Positions 52,826 to 60,317 of a stretch of 64,000 nt of DNA are shown here, one piece after another. The notes under the pieces were generated by a model that was not told the origin of the DNA, did not search any database, and was given only the letters and a program-made list of their open reading frames with translations. The stretch lies in the NCBI RefSeq assembly GCF_005862305.2, contig NZ_CP054024.1:248001-312000 (forward strand). Direction: 5' to 3'. The stretch is from Rhizobium indicum. Lineage in GTDB: Bacteria; Pseudomonadota; Alphaproteobacteria; Rhizobiales; Rhizobiaceae. Numbering within the stretch: position 1 is the first letter of the stretch; the number at the start of each line of letters is the position of its first letter. The translations under genes were made by a program, and so were the position numbers.

Positions 52826-52985
52826 TTCAAGGTGGCGCCGTGAGGAGGTGCCTCTTTCTGCCGCCGAACGACCTCTACCAAGACCAAGACCAAATCCATG
52901 TTCGGGCAGACCCAACGCCTGCGAATGAGCGGCGACAGATTCCGGCACTGATCACGCCTCTCGGCCATCGCCCTCGGGCGAAAAC

Positions 52986-53007
52986 GGCTAACGGTATACC
53001 GTTAGCC
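52986..53007. repeat. Perfect 22-bp palindrome
   Basis: GGCTAACGGTA followed directly by its reverse complement TACCGTTAGCC. No spacer. Too short-looped for an RNA hairpin, so a dimeric-protein binding site is more likely. It does not fit the RepB parS consensus of repABC plasmids. No gene starts close by. Confidence 0.75.
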
Positions 53008-53414
53008 TATCCTGCCATCTTCCACCAAATCGGCCTGGACACCGTGCCCGAGGCGCTGATGCTGTTGCGAGTCGTGAGACAAAGCAATAGCGCTCACAGG
53101 GGCAAGCCTGTGAGCCGCGCCGGAGGAACAGCACGGTGGCCAGCCAGATTTTGTGAGAGATGCTGAAGCGAGCCGTCGTCGTGAGGCGCCAGGATGATCG
53201 TGACCGAGGGGGAATGGGCATCGATGGCGCACGAACGATGAGACGGCGAGCGCACGGCAGGAGAAGAGGATCAGCTGGAGCGGATGCCCGAAGCATGAGG
53301 GCAAAGCGCAAGGTGATCCTCTTCTCCGTCTTGTTTGGGGAAGTCGTGGTAGCGTCCGACTACCGGCCCGACAGGCCGGGCGGGTCTCGACCCGCTCCGC
53401 AGGGAGAGGGGTGT

Positions 53415-53447
53415 TTGAGGGGAGAGGCGGCAAGTCTCTCCCCTCAA
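53415..53447. other. Strong stem-loop downstream of the 53531 gene
   Basis: TTGAGGGGAGAG and CTCTCCCCTCAA form a perfect 12-bp stem with a 9-nt loop. No T-run follows on either strand. It lies about 85 bp beyond the stop of the minus-strand gene at 53531 and might stabilise or end its transcript. Confidence 0.5.
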
Positions 53448-53530
53448 GACTGCGCGCAGGCTCGATGCCTGCAAGCGGTCAAGCCAGTGGGAAAAGCGAG
53501 AGACGGCCGAAGCCGCCCCTCGCCGGCGCA

Positions 53531-54016
53531 TCAACCGTAGATGACACAGCCGATGCTGATGCCGATGCCCGCCTCGCTGCGGATCGCGCGGACGGTCGGG
53601 GCGAGCGTGCCCAGCTCGTCGTCGGTGAGAGCAGAAAGGCTCGGATAGCTGATCTCGATGCCGTCGCAATCGGCCGAGAGCGCATAGTGCCATTCGCCGC
53701 CGTTCACACGGTACTCGTGAGTGTCGACGTCGATTTCGAGGTCATCGAGCAGCGTGATCCGGAAACGGGCAAGGCATTCCTTTTCGCCATGAAGCTGGAA
53801 GGCCGCGAGGCCTTCCTCATCCGAGTCAATGGCAAGCTGGCGCTCCAGCGCCATGATGGATTGCACCCGCGCAATTGCACATGCCAGTCCCTCGATGAGC
53901 TTGTCATGCAGTTCCAATAGGAATTCATCTTTGCAACCCAAGCGATTTGCAAGGACGATGAGCCTGAAGCCCGCAAGCACTGCGAGCTGATGGACGTAGT
54001 ACCAGTCATTGGACAT
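53531..54016 (-). CDS. Conserved-looking hypothetical protein
   Basis: A 161-residue soluble protein starting at 54016 (MSNDWYYVHQLAVLAGFRLI) with AAGGAGA upstream. An N-terminal helical half is followed by a strand-rich half (RFRITLLDDLEIDVDTHEYR, WHYALSADCDGIEISYPSLS). No family is recognised. It lies in a set of small minus-strand genes with long G+C-rich leaders, the first of two with a similar structured upstream element. Confidence 0.6.
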   Translation of the reverse strand: MSNDWYYVHQLAVLAGFRLIVLANRLGCKDEFLLELHDKLIEGLACAIARVQSIMALERQLAIDSDEEGLAAFQLHGEKECLARFRITLLDDLEIDVDTHEYRVNGGEWHYALSADCDGIEISYPSLSALTDDELGTLAPTVRAIRSEAGIGISIGCVIYG

Positions 54017-54520
54017 ATCAGTGTCTCCTTTCCGTCTCTGACGAAAGGAGGCCGCACCGTAGCCGCGAGGGGTCAGGGATCGCGGAATGCGACCGCCAGC
54101 GGCGGCAAGCGGAGGAACCGATTTTCTGGTGATGGCCCGAAGGGACAGCGACTGAAAATCGGAGGGGCCGCGCAGTCCTTGACGCCGGAGTGGTGGGTGC
54201 ACAATGGAACGTCAGAGAGAGATAGACCACGGCGCCCCAGGCGCCGTGTCCGTATCCGGCGTCAAGCCGGCAATGCAGTCTATCCTCGGCCATGGTCGCG
54301 ACGACTTCGCGCCGCCGGCGCAGCAGCCGCGAGAGGGGCGTGACCCGAATGGGCGGAGACCGATTGCGGGCTCCGTGAGCGAGAGCGAATAGCACCGTCC
54401 GCCGCAGGCGGCTCGCTCGGATCATCCGCCGACAACCCATCATCAGCATGAATCAATCGAGACTGACCGATTCAAACATGTCGTTGGACGCCGAGTCGGC
54501 CCTGCCCGATTCTCCGTGTC
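54017..54520. other. Gap with structured-RNA candidate A
   Basis: A 504-bp gap between divergent genes. It holds the structured element at 54067-54186. The rest is G+C-rich with no recognised signal. Confidence 0.5.
54067..54186. ncRNA. Structured RNA candidate, copy A
   Basis: 120 nt that align end to end with 55212-55327. The outer stem is TCAGGGA (54073-54079) with TCCTTGA; a hairpin CCGCC-AGC-GGCGG lies at 54093-54105; a stem CCGATTTTC (54118-54126) pairs with GAAAATCGG (54154-54162). Differences between the copies often keep pairing. Where they need a wobble, the + strand gives G-U while the minus strand would give A-C, so a + strand RNA is slightly favoured. No known family could be named. 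Confidence 0.5.
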
Positions 54521-54796
54521 ATGATCGCGCAACGCTACCAGCTCTATGTCGAACGCATCGACGCCAAGAAAAACATGGCCCGCTACTATGCCATGTCGAT
54601 TGAACCGAATCTGTTCGGCGATGCCTGTCTCATCCGCCGATGGGGCCGCATCGGGGCAAGAGGTCAAAGGCGGGAGCATCATTTCACGCGGGAGGAAGAG
54701 GCAGTCAGGCTCTTCCTTCAGCTTTTGCGAAAGAGGCGGTCGCGCGGATACAGGCCGAAACCGCATATACGGCAAGATGCGTCGGGTGATCGATAG
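54521..54796 (+). CDS. WGR-domain protein
   Basis: A 91-residue protein. Nearly all of it is one WGR domain: YQLYVERIDAKKNMARYYAM, SIEPNLFGDACLIRRWGRIG, RGQRREHHFTREEEAVRLFL. The WGR motif is intact (RRWGRIG). WGR domains bind nucleic acids, and in PARPs they sense DNA breaks. Single-domain forms like this are common on alphaproteobacterial plasmids. The role here is unknown. Confidence 0.85.
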   Translation: MIAQRYQLYVERIDAKKNMARYYAMSIEPNLFGDACLIRRWGRIGARGQRREHHFTREEEAVRLFLQLLRKRRSRGYRPKPHIRQDASGDR

Positions 54797-54992
54797 CGAA
54801 GGGAGTGCCGTGGGGGCGGATGCATCCTCATGTGGAGACATGGGGTCGAAACAGGAGTAGGAAATCCGATCGCTTTCGACAATTGGAGGAAGCACGGCAG
54901 ATTCTGAGACCTGCCAATGGCGAAGCGAAGCTTCGGACGTGACCGCCGGTCGATCCGGCGCGTCAGGCCAGGCGACATGGCGAAAGCCACCC

Positions 54993-55157
54993 TCAGAAGG
55001 GTGGCTCGGTGTCGATTGCGCCCTCCTGCTCTGCGGTGATCACCGCCAGCTCGGCGCGAGCCAGCTCCAGTTCGATTTCGATCTCGCGGCGCTCGACGGG
55101 GTCGATTGCTTCGCGCAGTTCGAGGCGAAGCTCTTCAATGTGTTGTTCCAGAAGCAT
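54993..55157 (-). CDS. Small coiled-coil protein
   Basis: A 54-residue protein starting at 55157 (MLLEQHIEELRLELREAIDP) after AAGGAGAC. It is almost all helix with heptads of Leu and Glu (REIEIELELARAELAVITAE). Function unknown. The structured element copy B lies 55-170 bp upstream of its start. Confidence 0.6.
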   Translation of the reverse strand: MLLEQHIEELRLELREAIDPVERREIEIELELARAELAVITAEQEGAIDTEPPF

Positions 55158-55211
55158 CGTCGTCGTCTCCTTGACGTTGTGAAAGACGACGCCCGCGGTC
55201 ATGGCGGGATG

Positions 55212-55327
55212 GAGGGGTCAAGGATCGCGGTAGCGACCGGCGGAGCCGGCGAGGGGGGGAGCCGAATTTCCGGTCCGGGCCGCAGGACCGGGCCTGAAAT
55301 TTGGGGGAACCGCTCGTCCTTGAGGCC
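55212..55327. ncRNA. Structured RNA candidate, copy B
   Basis: 116 nt homologous to 54067-54186. The outer stem is TCAAGGA/TCCTTGA; the hairpin is CCGGC-GGA-GCCGG (55237-55249), with swapped pairs compared with copy A; the inner stem CCGAATTTC (55262-55270) pairs with GAAATTTGG (55296-55304). Its apex is extended by CCGGTCC/GGACCGG. The compensatory changes relative to copy A support a real fold. Confidence 0.5.
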
Positions 55328-55395
55328 TTCATGCCGCCATGGCATTATCGACCGAACTGAGCAGACATTCCCTCTCCGTATGGCACCAGAGATCT

Positions 55396-55420
55396 GCGAG
55401 CGGGCTCGATGCCCGCTTGC
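55396..55420. other. Hairpin with TCGAT loop
   Basis: GCGAGCGGGC-TCGAT-GCCCGCTTGC. A second hairpin with the same loop but a different stem is at 53456-53472 (GCAGGC-TCGAT-GCCTGC). Both are intergenic. Confidence 0.5.
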
Positions 55421-55571
55421 GGATCCACCATGCAGACCCACGGCGATGCCCCAAAGCCCCTTCGTAGTTGTGGAAAAACGGGCAAATCGCTGAAGTTGGT
55501 GCGGTGCGTCGATGACAGCGCGTTGATCCCCTGTCAGGGATTCTCATATTAACGTTGATGCGGAGAAGAAA

Positions 55572-55849
55572 ATGACCACAACCAACGAAATCGCCGACAA
55601 GATCGCGGCGAACACAGCCTCACCAAGGCCCAGGGAAAGGCGATCGTCGAAGCAGTGATTGCATCGATCACCGAGGCAGCCGTTGCCGGCAACGAGACGT
55701 CCCTCCCCGGCTTCGGTAAGTTCAAGGTGAAGGCGACACCGGAGCGCGAGGCTCGCAATCCGTCGACTGGCGCGACGATCAAGGTTGCCGCAGCCAAAAA
55801 GCTGGCCTTTACGCCGGCCAAGGCATTGAAGGATGCGCTGAACAAGTAA
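55572..55849 (+). pseudogene. HU-family DNA-binding protein, frameshifted
   Basis: ATG at 55572 reads MTTTNEIADKIAA, then runs out of frame; from about 55610 another frame continues SLTKAQGKAIVEAVIASITE, GNETSLPGFGKFKVKATPER and EARNPSTGATIKVAAAKKLA to TAA at 55847-55849. One missing base in the Ala codon around 55606-55610 explains the break. The restored protein would be a full HU/IHF-type histone-like protein of about 92 residues. It is either a true mutation or a sequencing error. Confidence 0.85.
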
Positions 55850-55866
55850 TCTTGTCAGCCAAGCAA

Positions 55867-55897
55867 AAAATAGCCCGGCGCCGTGCCGGGCTATTTT
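55867..55897. terminator. Bidirectional rho-independent terminator
   Basis: AAAATAGCCCGGC and GCCGGGCTATTTT form a perfect 13-bp stem around the loop GCCGT, with A- and T-runs on both sides. It lies between the HU-like gene (+) and the convergent gene at 55913 (-), so it can stop transcription from both. Confidence 0.9.
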
Positions 55898-55912
55898 CGT
55901 TTTGGGTTTGCG

Positions 55913-56245
55913 TCAGCGAGCGGATGTCCCGTTGAGAATATCCTGGATGATCGTGTCGCTGACCGCGTGATGCGCTTCACAGGCATGGTCGTCCAGCAGC
56001 TTGTGAAGAATGCCGGATGCCAAGGGTATGAAGTCGAAACCGCGTGCGATTGCTGCGGACCGCAGTTGTGACAGTGTTTCGAACTCCCGGAAGTCCGTGC
56101 CAAGCCAGAGTTCGAGATCCTCGCCACTGGCATCCGGAAATGCCTGGAGGAAGAACGTCTGAAGCGGGCGGTCATAGCCGATAATGGCATCCGGGTCGGA
56201 GTGGCGGAATGCGGTCCTGGTGACGGTAATTGTGTAGCGGCTCAT
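55913..56245 (-). CDS. Conserved-looking hypothetical protein
   Basis: A 110-residue soluble protein (MSRYTITVTRTAFRHSDPDA, FREFETLSQLRSAAIARGFD). The start follows a GGAGG site. No domain is recognised. It is in the row of small minus-strand plasmid genes between HU and DUF736. Confidence 0.55.
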   Translation of the reverse strand: MSRYTITVTRTAFRHSDPDAIIGYDRPLQTFFLQAFPDASGEDLELWLGTDFREFETLSQLRSAAIARGFDFIPLASGILHKLLDDHACEAHHAVSDTIIQDILNGTSAR

Positions 56246-56301
56246 GGCGGCCTCCTTTGGAATGGGGAAGCCGGCCCCGGTTTCGGGGCCGGCGGACCGG
56301 T

Positions 56302-56625
56302 TCAGGCCGGGCTGTTCCAGAGGATGACCTTCCTGCCGGGCTCGCCGCCGGGTGCCGGGGCGACGTTGCCGAAGATCACGCCGATCTCGGGCGCCTCCAG
56401 CTTCGTGGAGATGTATTCTTCGCCGGTCTGGCGGGAGACGCGGTTCCAGCCTGCGCCGATCTCAAAGCCGGTCTTGCGGTGGATGATGCGGTAGTCCGGG
56501 GCTTCTTCGCTCGCCTTGTTGGCGTTCGGGATTAGGGCGATGGGGGCGTTGACCCGGATGGTAGCGAAGACGCCTTCGAGAGTGCCGTCGGTCTTTTCGG
56601 TGAGAGTTGCGATCGTGGTAGCCAT
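56302..56625 (-). CDS. DUF736 family protein
   Basis: A 107-residue protein. MATTIATLTEKTDGTLEGVF, FEIGAGWNRVSRQTGEEYIS and TKLEAPEIGVIFGNV are the usual DUF736 blocks. The family is common on rhizobial and other alphaproteobacterial plasmids; its function is unknown. AAGGAGACAA precedes the ATG. Confidence 0.9.
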   Translation of the reverse strand: MATTIATLTEKTDGTLEGVFATIRVNAPIALIPNANKASEEAPDYRIIHRKTGFEIGAGWNRVSRQTGEEYISTKLEAPEIGVIFGNVAPAPGGEPGRKVILWNSPA

Positions 56626-57241
56626 GGGATTGTCTCCTTCGTTGCATCGGGACCATTCCCGATGGCGCCCGAAGAAGGGGCCGCGCCGCAGGCGTCACCG
56701 CAGCGCAGCGAAGGGAAACCCCTTGCGGGTTGACGCTGATCGCGGCGGGTCCCTTAGAAAGGCAACATAAAGAACGGGAATGGTCTTTGATTGCGACGTC
56801 GTCAGGAGACCTCGCCGTGGCGCCCGTTTGCTGCCGCGCGGAGTGCCGCGCTCGTGACATGCGTTGGTGGTGTTCGGGTCAACGAACGCTGGCCGTCAAC
56901 CAGTCGGGCACATCGCGAGAGATCGGCACAGTCCTGATTCCATCCTCATCGTCAAAGATGGCGTTCGGTGGCGTGAGGCCCGAACCCTCGGCCTTCCCTG
57001 ACGCGACTGCAGTTCTGCGGAGCGCAACCACGTGACAGACCTGATTTTAAGGGATGTCGCCCGGAGTGCCGCGACGGTCAGGCATCGAGATCGATCGAGA
57101 ACCGCCCGCGATGGGCCGGCCAATTACGCAATGGTGGCCGCATCAATCAGATAGCGCCAGAGATGCGCCGTGGCGGAGACGACTTCGGGAGGGCGGTGGG
57201 AAACAAGACGCGTAAGAAGCGGCATGAAGCGTCGGTACGCC
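56626..57241. other. Gap without supported genes
   Basis: 616 bp upstream of DUF736. Near DUF736 is a G+C-rich leader with a likely stem (GCGTCACCGC at about 56690 with GCGGGTTGACGC at about 56725). A 33-codon minus frame at 57124-57225 is too short to support. Nothing else was recognised. Confidence 0.45.
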
Positions 57242-57661
57242 TTAGTCGAGGCGGCTGACCCGGCCGGTTCGGCCGCGCGCCTCGGCAAACAGTCTGGCGA
57301 TCTTCACCATGAAGGGTTTGCTGAAGCGGCCGAGGATGTCCTGATCGGGCTCAATGTACCAGGAGCGCTCGACGATATCGTAATTGTATTCGTCGACCAT
57401 GATCCAGCACTGCTTTAGATCGTTTAAGCCCGCACGCTTGCGCTCGATCTCCGGGATCTCCAGAGCGATGCGTCCCGTCTGTGGCGGCTGCGTGGTGATG
57501 GCGAGAAGCGCCAGATGCGTGTTTCCGTCGGCGGCATTGCGGATGGCGATGACGACGCAGACGGGACGCTGCTTGCGGCCTTCGGTCTCACCGCGCTGCT
57601 GCTGCCAGGCCCAGAGGTACGGATAGGAGATGATCTCGCCGGGGCGGAATTCACGGCTCAT
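57242..57661 (-). CDS. PemK/MazF-like toxin
   Basis: A 139-residue protein. The start FRPGEIISYPYLWAWQQQRG and KQRPVCVVIAIRN follow the PemK/MazF pattern (G-x-I-x..., then RP-x-x-V). It follows the Phd-type antitoxin with an 11-base overlap, the standard order of a plasmid addiction module. Expected to be an mRNA-cleaving or related growth inhibitor. The exact toxin family is not certain. Confidence 0.65.
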   Translation of the reverse strand: MSREFRPGEIISYPYLWAWQQQRGETEGRKQRPVCVVIAIRNAADGNTHLALLAITTQPPQTGRIALEIPEIERKRAGLNDLKQCWIMVDEYNYDIVERSWYIEPDQDILGRFSKPFMVKIARLFAEARGRTGRVSRLD

Positions 57662-57911
57662 CGTCGTAGCCTTCGCCGCGCGCTAGCCGATCGAGCGCCT
57701 CGTCGAACAGTTCCGCATGCTCGGCGGGCATTTCCGAGATATGATAGGCGCGGCGCGGGTCGCCGCCGGTGCGCATGCGTTCATAGTGATCGTAGCTCAT
57801 CAGCACGAAGCGAGGCTTCTTGTGCCGCGTGAGCATGACCGGCTCACGGCTCGCCGCATCGGTAACGTCGCCGATCTGCTTGTTGAGGTCGCCTGTCGTG
57901 AACTGCTTCAT
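57651..57911 (-). CDS. Phd/YefM-type antitoxin
   Basis: An 86-residue protein starting at 57911 (MKQFTTGDLNKQIGDVTDAA). The Phd/YefM DNA-binding part (REPVMLTRHKKPRFVLMSYD, HYERMRTG) is complete, and the acidic C terminus (LDRLARGEGYDDEP) would wrap the toxin. A longer upstream frame that encodes Met-rich repeats is rejected. Such pairs normally autoregulate. Confidence 0.75.
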   Translation of the reverse strand: MKQFTTGDLNKQIGDVTDAASREPVMLTRHKKPRFVLMSYDHYERMRTGGDPRRAYHISEMPAEHAELFDEALDRLARGEGYDDEP

Positions 57912-57993
57912 CGCAAAGATCTCCACTTCGATTCCCATATAATCCATTTTCCCCATGTTTTCCATCTTTTCCATGTATCCGGGAAGACGGCGC

Positions 57994-58935
57994 TCACGCG
58001 CTGTCACCTGAAGCCTGCCAGACCGGAATGCCGAGCCGGCGCGCCTTGTCGGCGAGATTGCCGGTGATCCCGTTTCCAGGAAAGACGATCAATCCGGCGG
58101 GCATGACCGACAGCATCTCGTCGTTGCGCCGAAACGGCGCCGCCTTGGCGTGTTTCGTCCAGTTCGGTTTGAAGGTGATCTGCGTCACCTTGCGGGCTTC
58201 AGCCCAGCAGGCGGCGATGCGTTCGGCGCCTTTCGGCGAGCCGCCGTGCAGCAGTACCATGTCGGGATGTTTCGCATGCGCCTGATCGAGCTTCGCCCAG
58301 ATCCGCTCATGATCGTTATAGTCCATGCCGCCGGAGAACGCGATCTTGGTGCCGGCCGGGATCAGCACCTCGGTCTCGGCCCAGCGGCGGGCAGAGAGAA
58401 AATCCCGGCTATCGATCATCGCCGCCGTCATGTTGGCGTGGCTGACCTTCGAGCCGGTGCGCGGTCGCCAGGATGAACCGGTCTGAGCCTCGAACAGATC
58501 GGCGGAAACATCGCGCATGAACTCGAAGGCGTTGCGCCGCTCCAGGAGCGTGATGCCTTCGGCGATAAGGCGCTCGAGTTCGACGCTCTTCACCTCCGAG
58601 CCATCCTGCTCGCGCTGGCCGGTGCGCTGCGCTTCCTCGTTGCGATCGAGTTCGCGCTGGATGCGCTCGCCGGCGCGATGGAAGAGATTGGGGATCGACC
58701 AGAACAGGTCTTCGAGATCGGGCTCCAGCCGGGTGTCGCCGAGCATTTCGGCGAGGGCGTCAAAGATGGCGGTGATCGATGACTGGACCTGCGGTTCCTC
58801 CGGCAATGGCCGCGGGTCGGGCTCGTCCTGGAAGGGGCGATAGCCGAAGACCTGCATCTCGTAGATGAAGCGATCGGTCGGAGAGGAAGCGTGATGGGGC
58901 TCGAAGCCGTCGTCGGGGCGAAGGGTCAGGTCCAT
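57994..58935 (-). CDS. DUF2493 (SLOG-like) protein
   Basis: A 313-residue protein starting at 58935 (MDLTLRPDDGFEPHHASSPT). The C-terminal half is the DUF2493/YAcAr nucleotide-binding fold: TKIAFSGGMDYNDHERIWAK, VLLHGGSPKGAERIAACWAE and AGLIVFPGNGITGNLADKAR. The N-terminal half is helical and specific to plasmid versions. The family belongs to the SLOG superfamily; its ligand is not known. Confidence 0.82.
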   Translation of the reverse strand: MDLTLRPDDGFEPHHASSPTDRFIYEMQVFGYRPFQDEPDPRPLPEEPQVQSSITAIFDALAEMLGDTRLEPDLEDLFWSIPNLFHRAGERIQRELDRNEEAQRTGQREQDGSEVKSVELERLIAEGITLLERRNAFEFMRDVSADLFEAQTGSSWRPRTGSKVSHANMTAAMIDSRDFLSARRWAETEVLIPAGTKIAFSGGMDYNDHERIWAKLDQAHAKHPDMVLLHGGSPKGAERIAACWAEARKVTQITFKPNWTKHAKAAPFRRNDEMLSVMPAGLIVFPGNGITGNLADKARRLGIPVWQASGDSA

Positions 58936-59266
58936 GGTGGTCTCCGTTTCGTGGGCCGCGCCTCTCGCGGCCTGACGGCGAACCCGGTCACGCGGGCCGA
59001 GGCCGGAACCGCAAGCGAAGCGCAGCGGCCCAGCGAAGCGCCGGGCGGCGGAGGGAGAGTTTCTTGATCCGCGAGGAATGCCGGGCCGCGCCTGCGGACC
59101 GGCGGGGGAAGAAACCCGACTAACCCGCTGAAGGCCCGGAGGCCCGCGTGGTAAGGGTCGCCTCTCGGCAGGCCCGCGGGCGCGCATCCACACGGGGAGC
59201 CGGCACCACGGACCGTCCCCTTGCCACGCCGCCTGCGTCCCGCCCTCCTGCGCCTTCCGGCCAGCC
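58936..59266. other. Very G+C-rich leader region
   Basis: 331 bp between the toprim gene and the DUF2493 gene. It contains inverted segments (GTTTCTT..AAGAAAC around 59060-59120, and CCGG stems) and a block, TTGATCCGCGAGG.., that loosely recalls the structured elements at 54.1 and 55.2 kb. No gene is supported. Confidence 0.4.
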
Positions 59267-60304
59267 TCATGCGGGCAAGAAGGCCATCGCGTCTTCCGGG
59301 ACCAGTTGAGCCCGCAGGCTGGCAGTCAGCCGGTCGGGACCCAGCCAGCGCAGATCCTCGTTGAAGTCGCCGAGCTCCGGCGACAGCACCAACGGCAGGA
59401 TCCCGTGCGCCTGCGCCCGTCGGCTCAATCCCTCGATCCCATGCCGGCCTGCGGCATCCGCGTCGGCCGCGATATAGATACGCCGGCATCCGGGCGGGAC
59501 GTTGAAGGCCGCGAGGTGATTGGCCGTCAGGGCCGCGACCATCGGCATGCCGGGTATCACGTGCGTGAGCGACAGCATGGTTTCGAGGCCCTCGCCCGCT
59601 GCCAGGACCGGTACAGGATCGGTAACGGGATAGCGGAAACGGACGCCGTTGCCGAGCAGCCCACCGAGCGCACGGCGCGGATCGTCCACCTTGGCCTTGC
59701 CGACGCCGTCGGGATCGAGCCAGCTGCGATGCACTCCGGTAATGGCACCGGCAGCGTCGGTGACAGCCGCAATAAGCGCCGGATAGCTGCTCGTCCGGCC
59801 GGTAACGAGATCGCGATAGTAGCAGGACGGATGGAAACGGAGCGCACCATGGGTGGACGCCCGCAGAATGCCGCGTTCGCGCAGATAGATGTCGGCGAGC
59901 GTACCCGCCAACGGCTGCGTCATTCGAAACAGCCGTCGTGCCCGCTCTGTCGCCGGCCGCTCGACCGGAGAGGCGTCACTTACGTCGCCGCTGAGGTCCG
60001 ACACCGGTTCGGGCTGGGGCAGACTGAGAAAATGACGCGCCTCCTCGGCAACGTCCCGGAAGTCCACGAGGCCACAGGTCTCGCGGACGAGATCGAGCAG
60101 GTCACCGAACTGACCGGTCGCCGCATCCGTCCACCGGCCAGCACGCGGGCCGGCCAGATGGACGTAGAGCGACCGGCCCTTGTTGTTGGCGACATCGCCG
60201 ACGAGCCAGTAGTTGCCGGCGCGGCGGCCGGCGGAAAGATAGTGACGGCAGACCGCCTCCGCGTCTTGCGCGAGACGGCCCGCCAGATCCGAGACGGGCA
60301 GCAT
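59267..60304 (-). CDS. Toprim-domain, primase-like protein
   Basis: A 345-residue protein starting at 60304 (MLPVSDLAGRLAQDAEAVCR) after GGAGG. An N-terminal part resembles the zinc-finger/CHC2-like section of plasmid primases (NKGRSLYVHLAGPRAGRWTD). A Toprim fold follows: VPVLAAGEGLETMLSLTHVI with the conserved Glu, and RRIYIAADADAAGRHGIEGL with the DxD motif. It probably supports plasmid replication or transfer. The start overlaps the end of the SNO helicase frame region by no more than a few bases. Confidence 0.85.
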   Translation of the reverse strand: MLPVSDLAGRLAQDAEAVCRHYLSAGRRAGNYWLVGDVANNKGRSLYVHLAGPRAGRWTDAATGQFGDLLDLVRETCGLVDFRDVAEEARHFLSLPQPEPVSDLSGDVSDASPVERPATERARRLFRMTQPLAGTLADIYLRERGILRASTHGALRFHPSCYYRDLVTGRTSSYPALIAAVTDAAGAITGVHRSWLDPDGVGKAKVDDPRRALGGLLGNGVRFRYPVTDPVPVLAAGEGLETMLSLTHVIPGMPMVAALTANHLAAFNVPPGCRRIYIAADADAAGRHGIEGLSRRAQAHGILPLVLSPELGDFNEDLRWLGPDRLTASLRAQLVPEDAMAFLPA

Positions 60305-60317
60305 GGGCAGGCCTCCA

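Larger units (their letters stand above)
52247..53530. other. Long non-coding, repeat-rich region
   Basis: 1284 bp without a convincing gene. Contents from left to right: a cluster of short TTCGCYGA-type words in both orientations (about 52540-52825), a perfect 22-bp palindrome (52986-53007), a GCGGGT/ACCCGC hairpin near 53380, a strong 12-bp stem-loop (53415-53447) and a small hairpin (53456-53472). Open frames here have odd composition and no family resemblance. It may hold a cis-acting site such as an origin or partition region. Confidence 0.5.
55158..55571. other. Gap with structured-RNA candidate B
   Basis: 414 bp between the divergent small coiled-coil gene and the HU-like gene. It contains structured element copy B (55212-55327) and a hairpin with loop TCGAT (55396-55420). 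Confidence 0.5.

Noticed and set aside
52789..53166. 125-codon + strand frame across the 22-bp palindrome
   Set aside because: Low-complexity composition, no ribosome site and no recognisable motif; the palindrome explains part of it better.
57124..57225. 33-codon minus-strand frame (MPLLTRLVSHRPPEVV..)
   Set aside because: The composition looks protein-like, but it is very short, has no clear ribosome site and no recognised family.
58936..59193. N-terminal extension of the DUF2493 gene
   Set aside because: The extension is Arg/Pro/Gly-rich translation of a G+C-rich leader; the ATG at 58935 begins the conserved protein.
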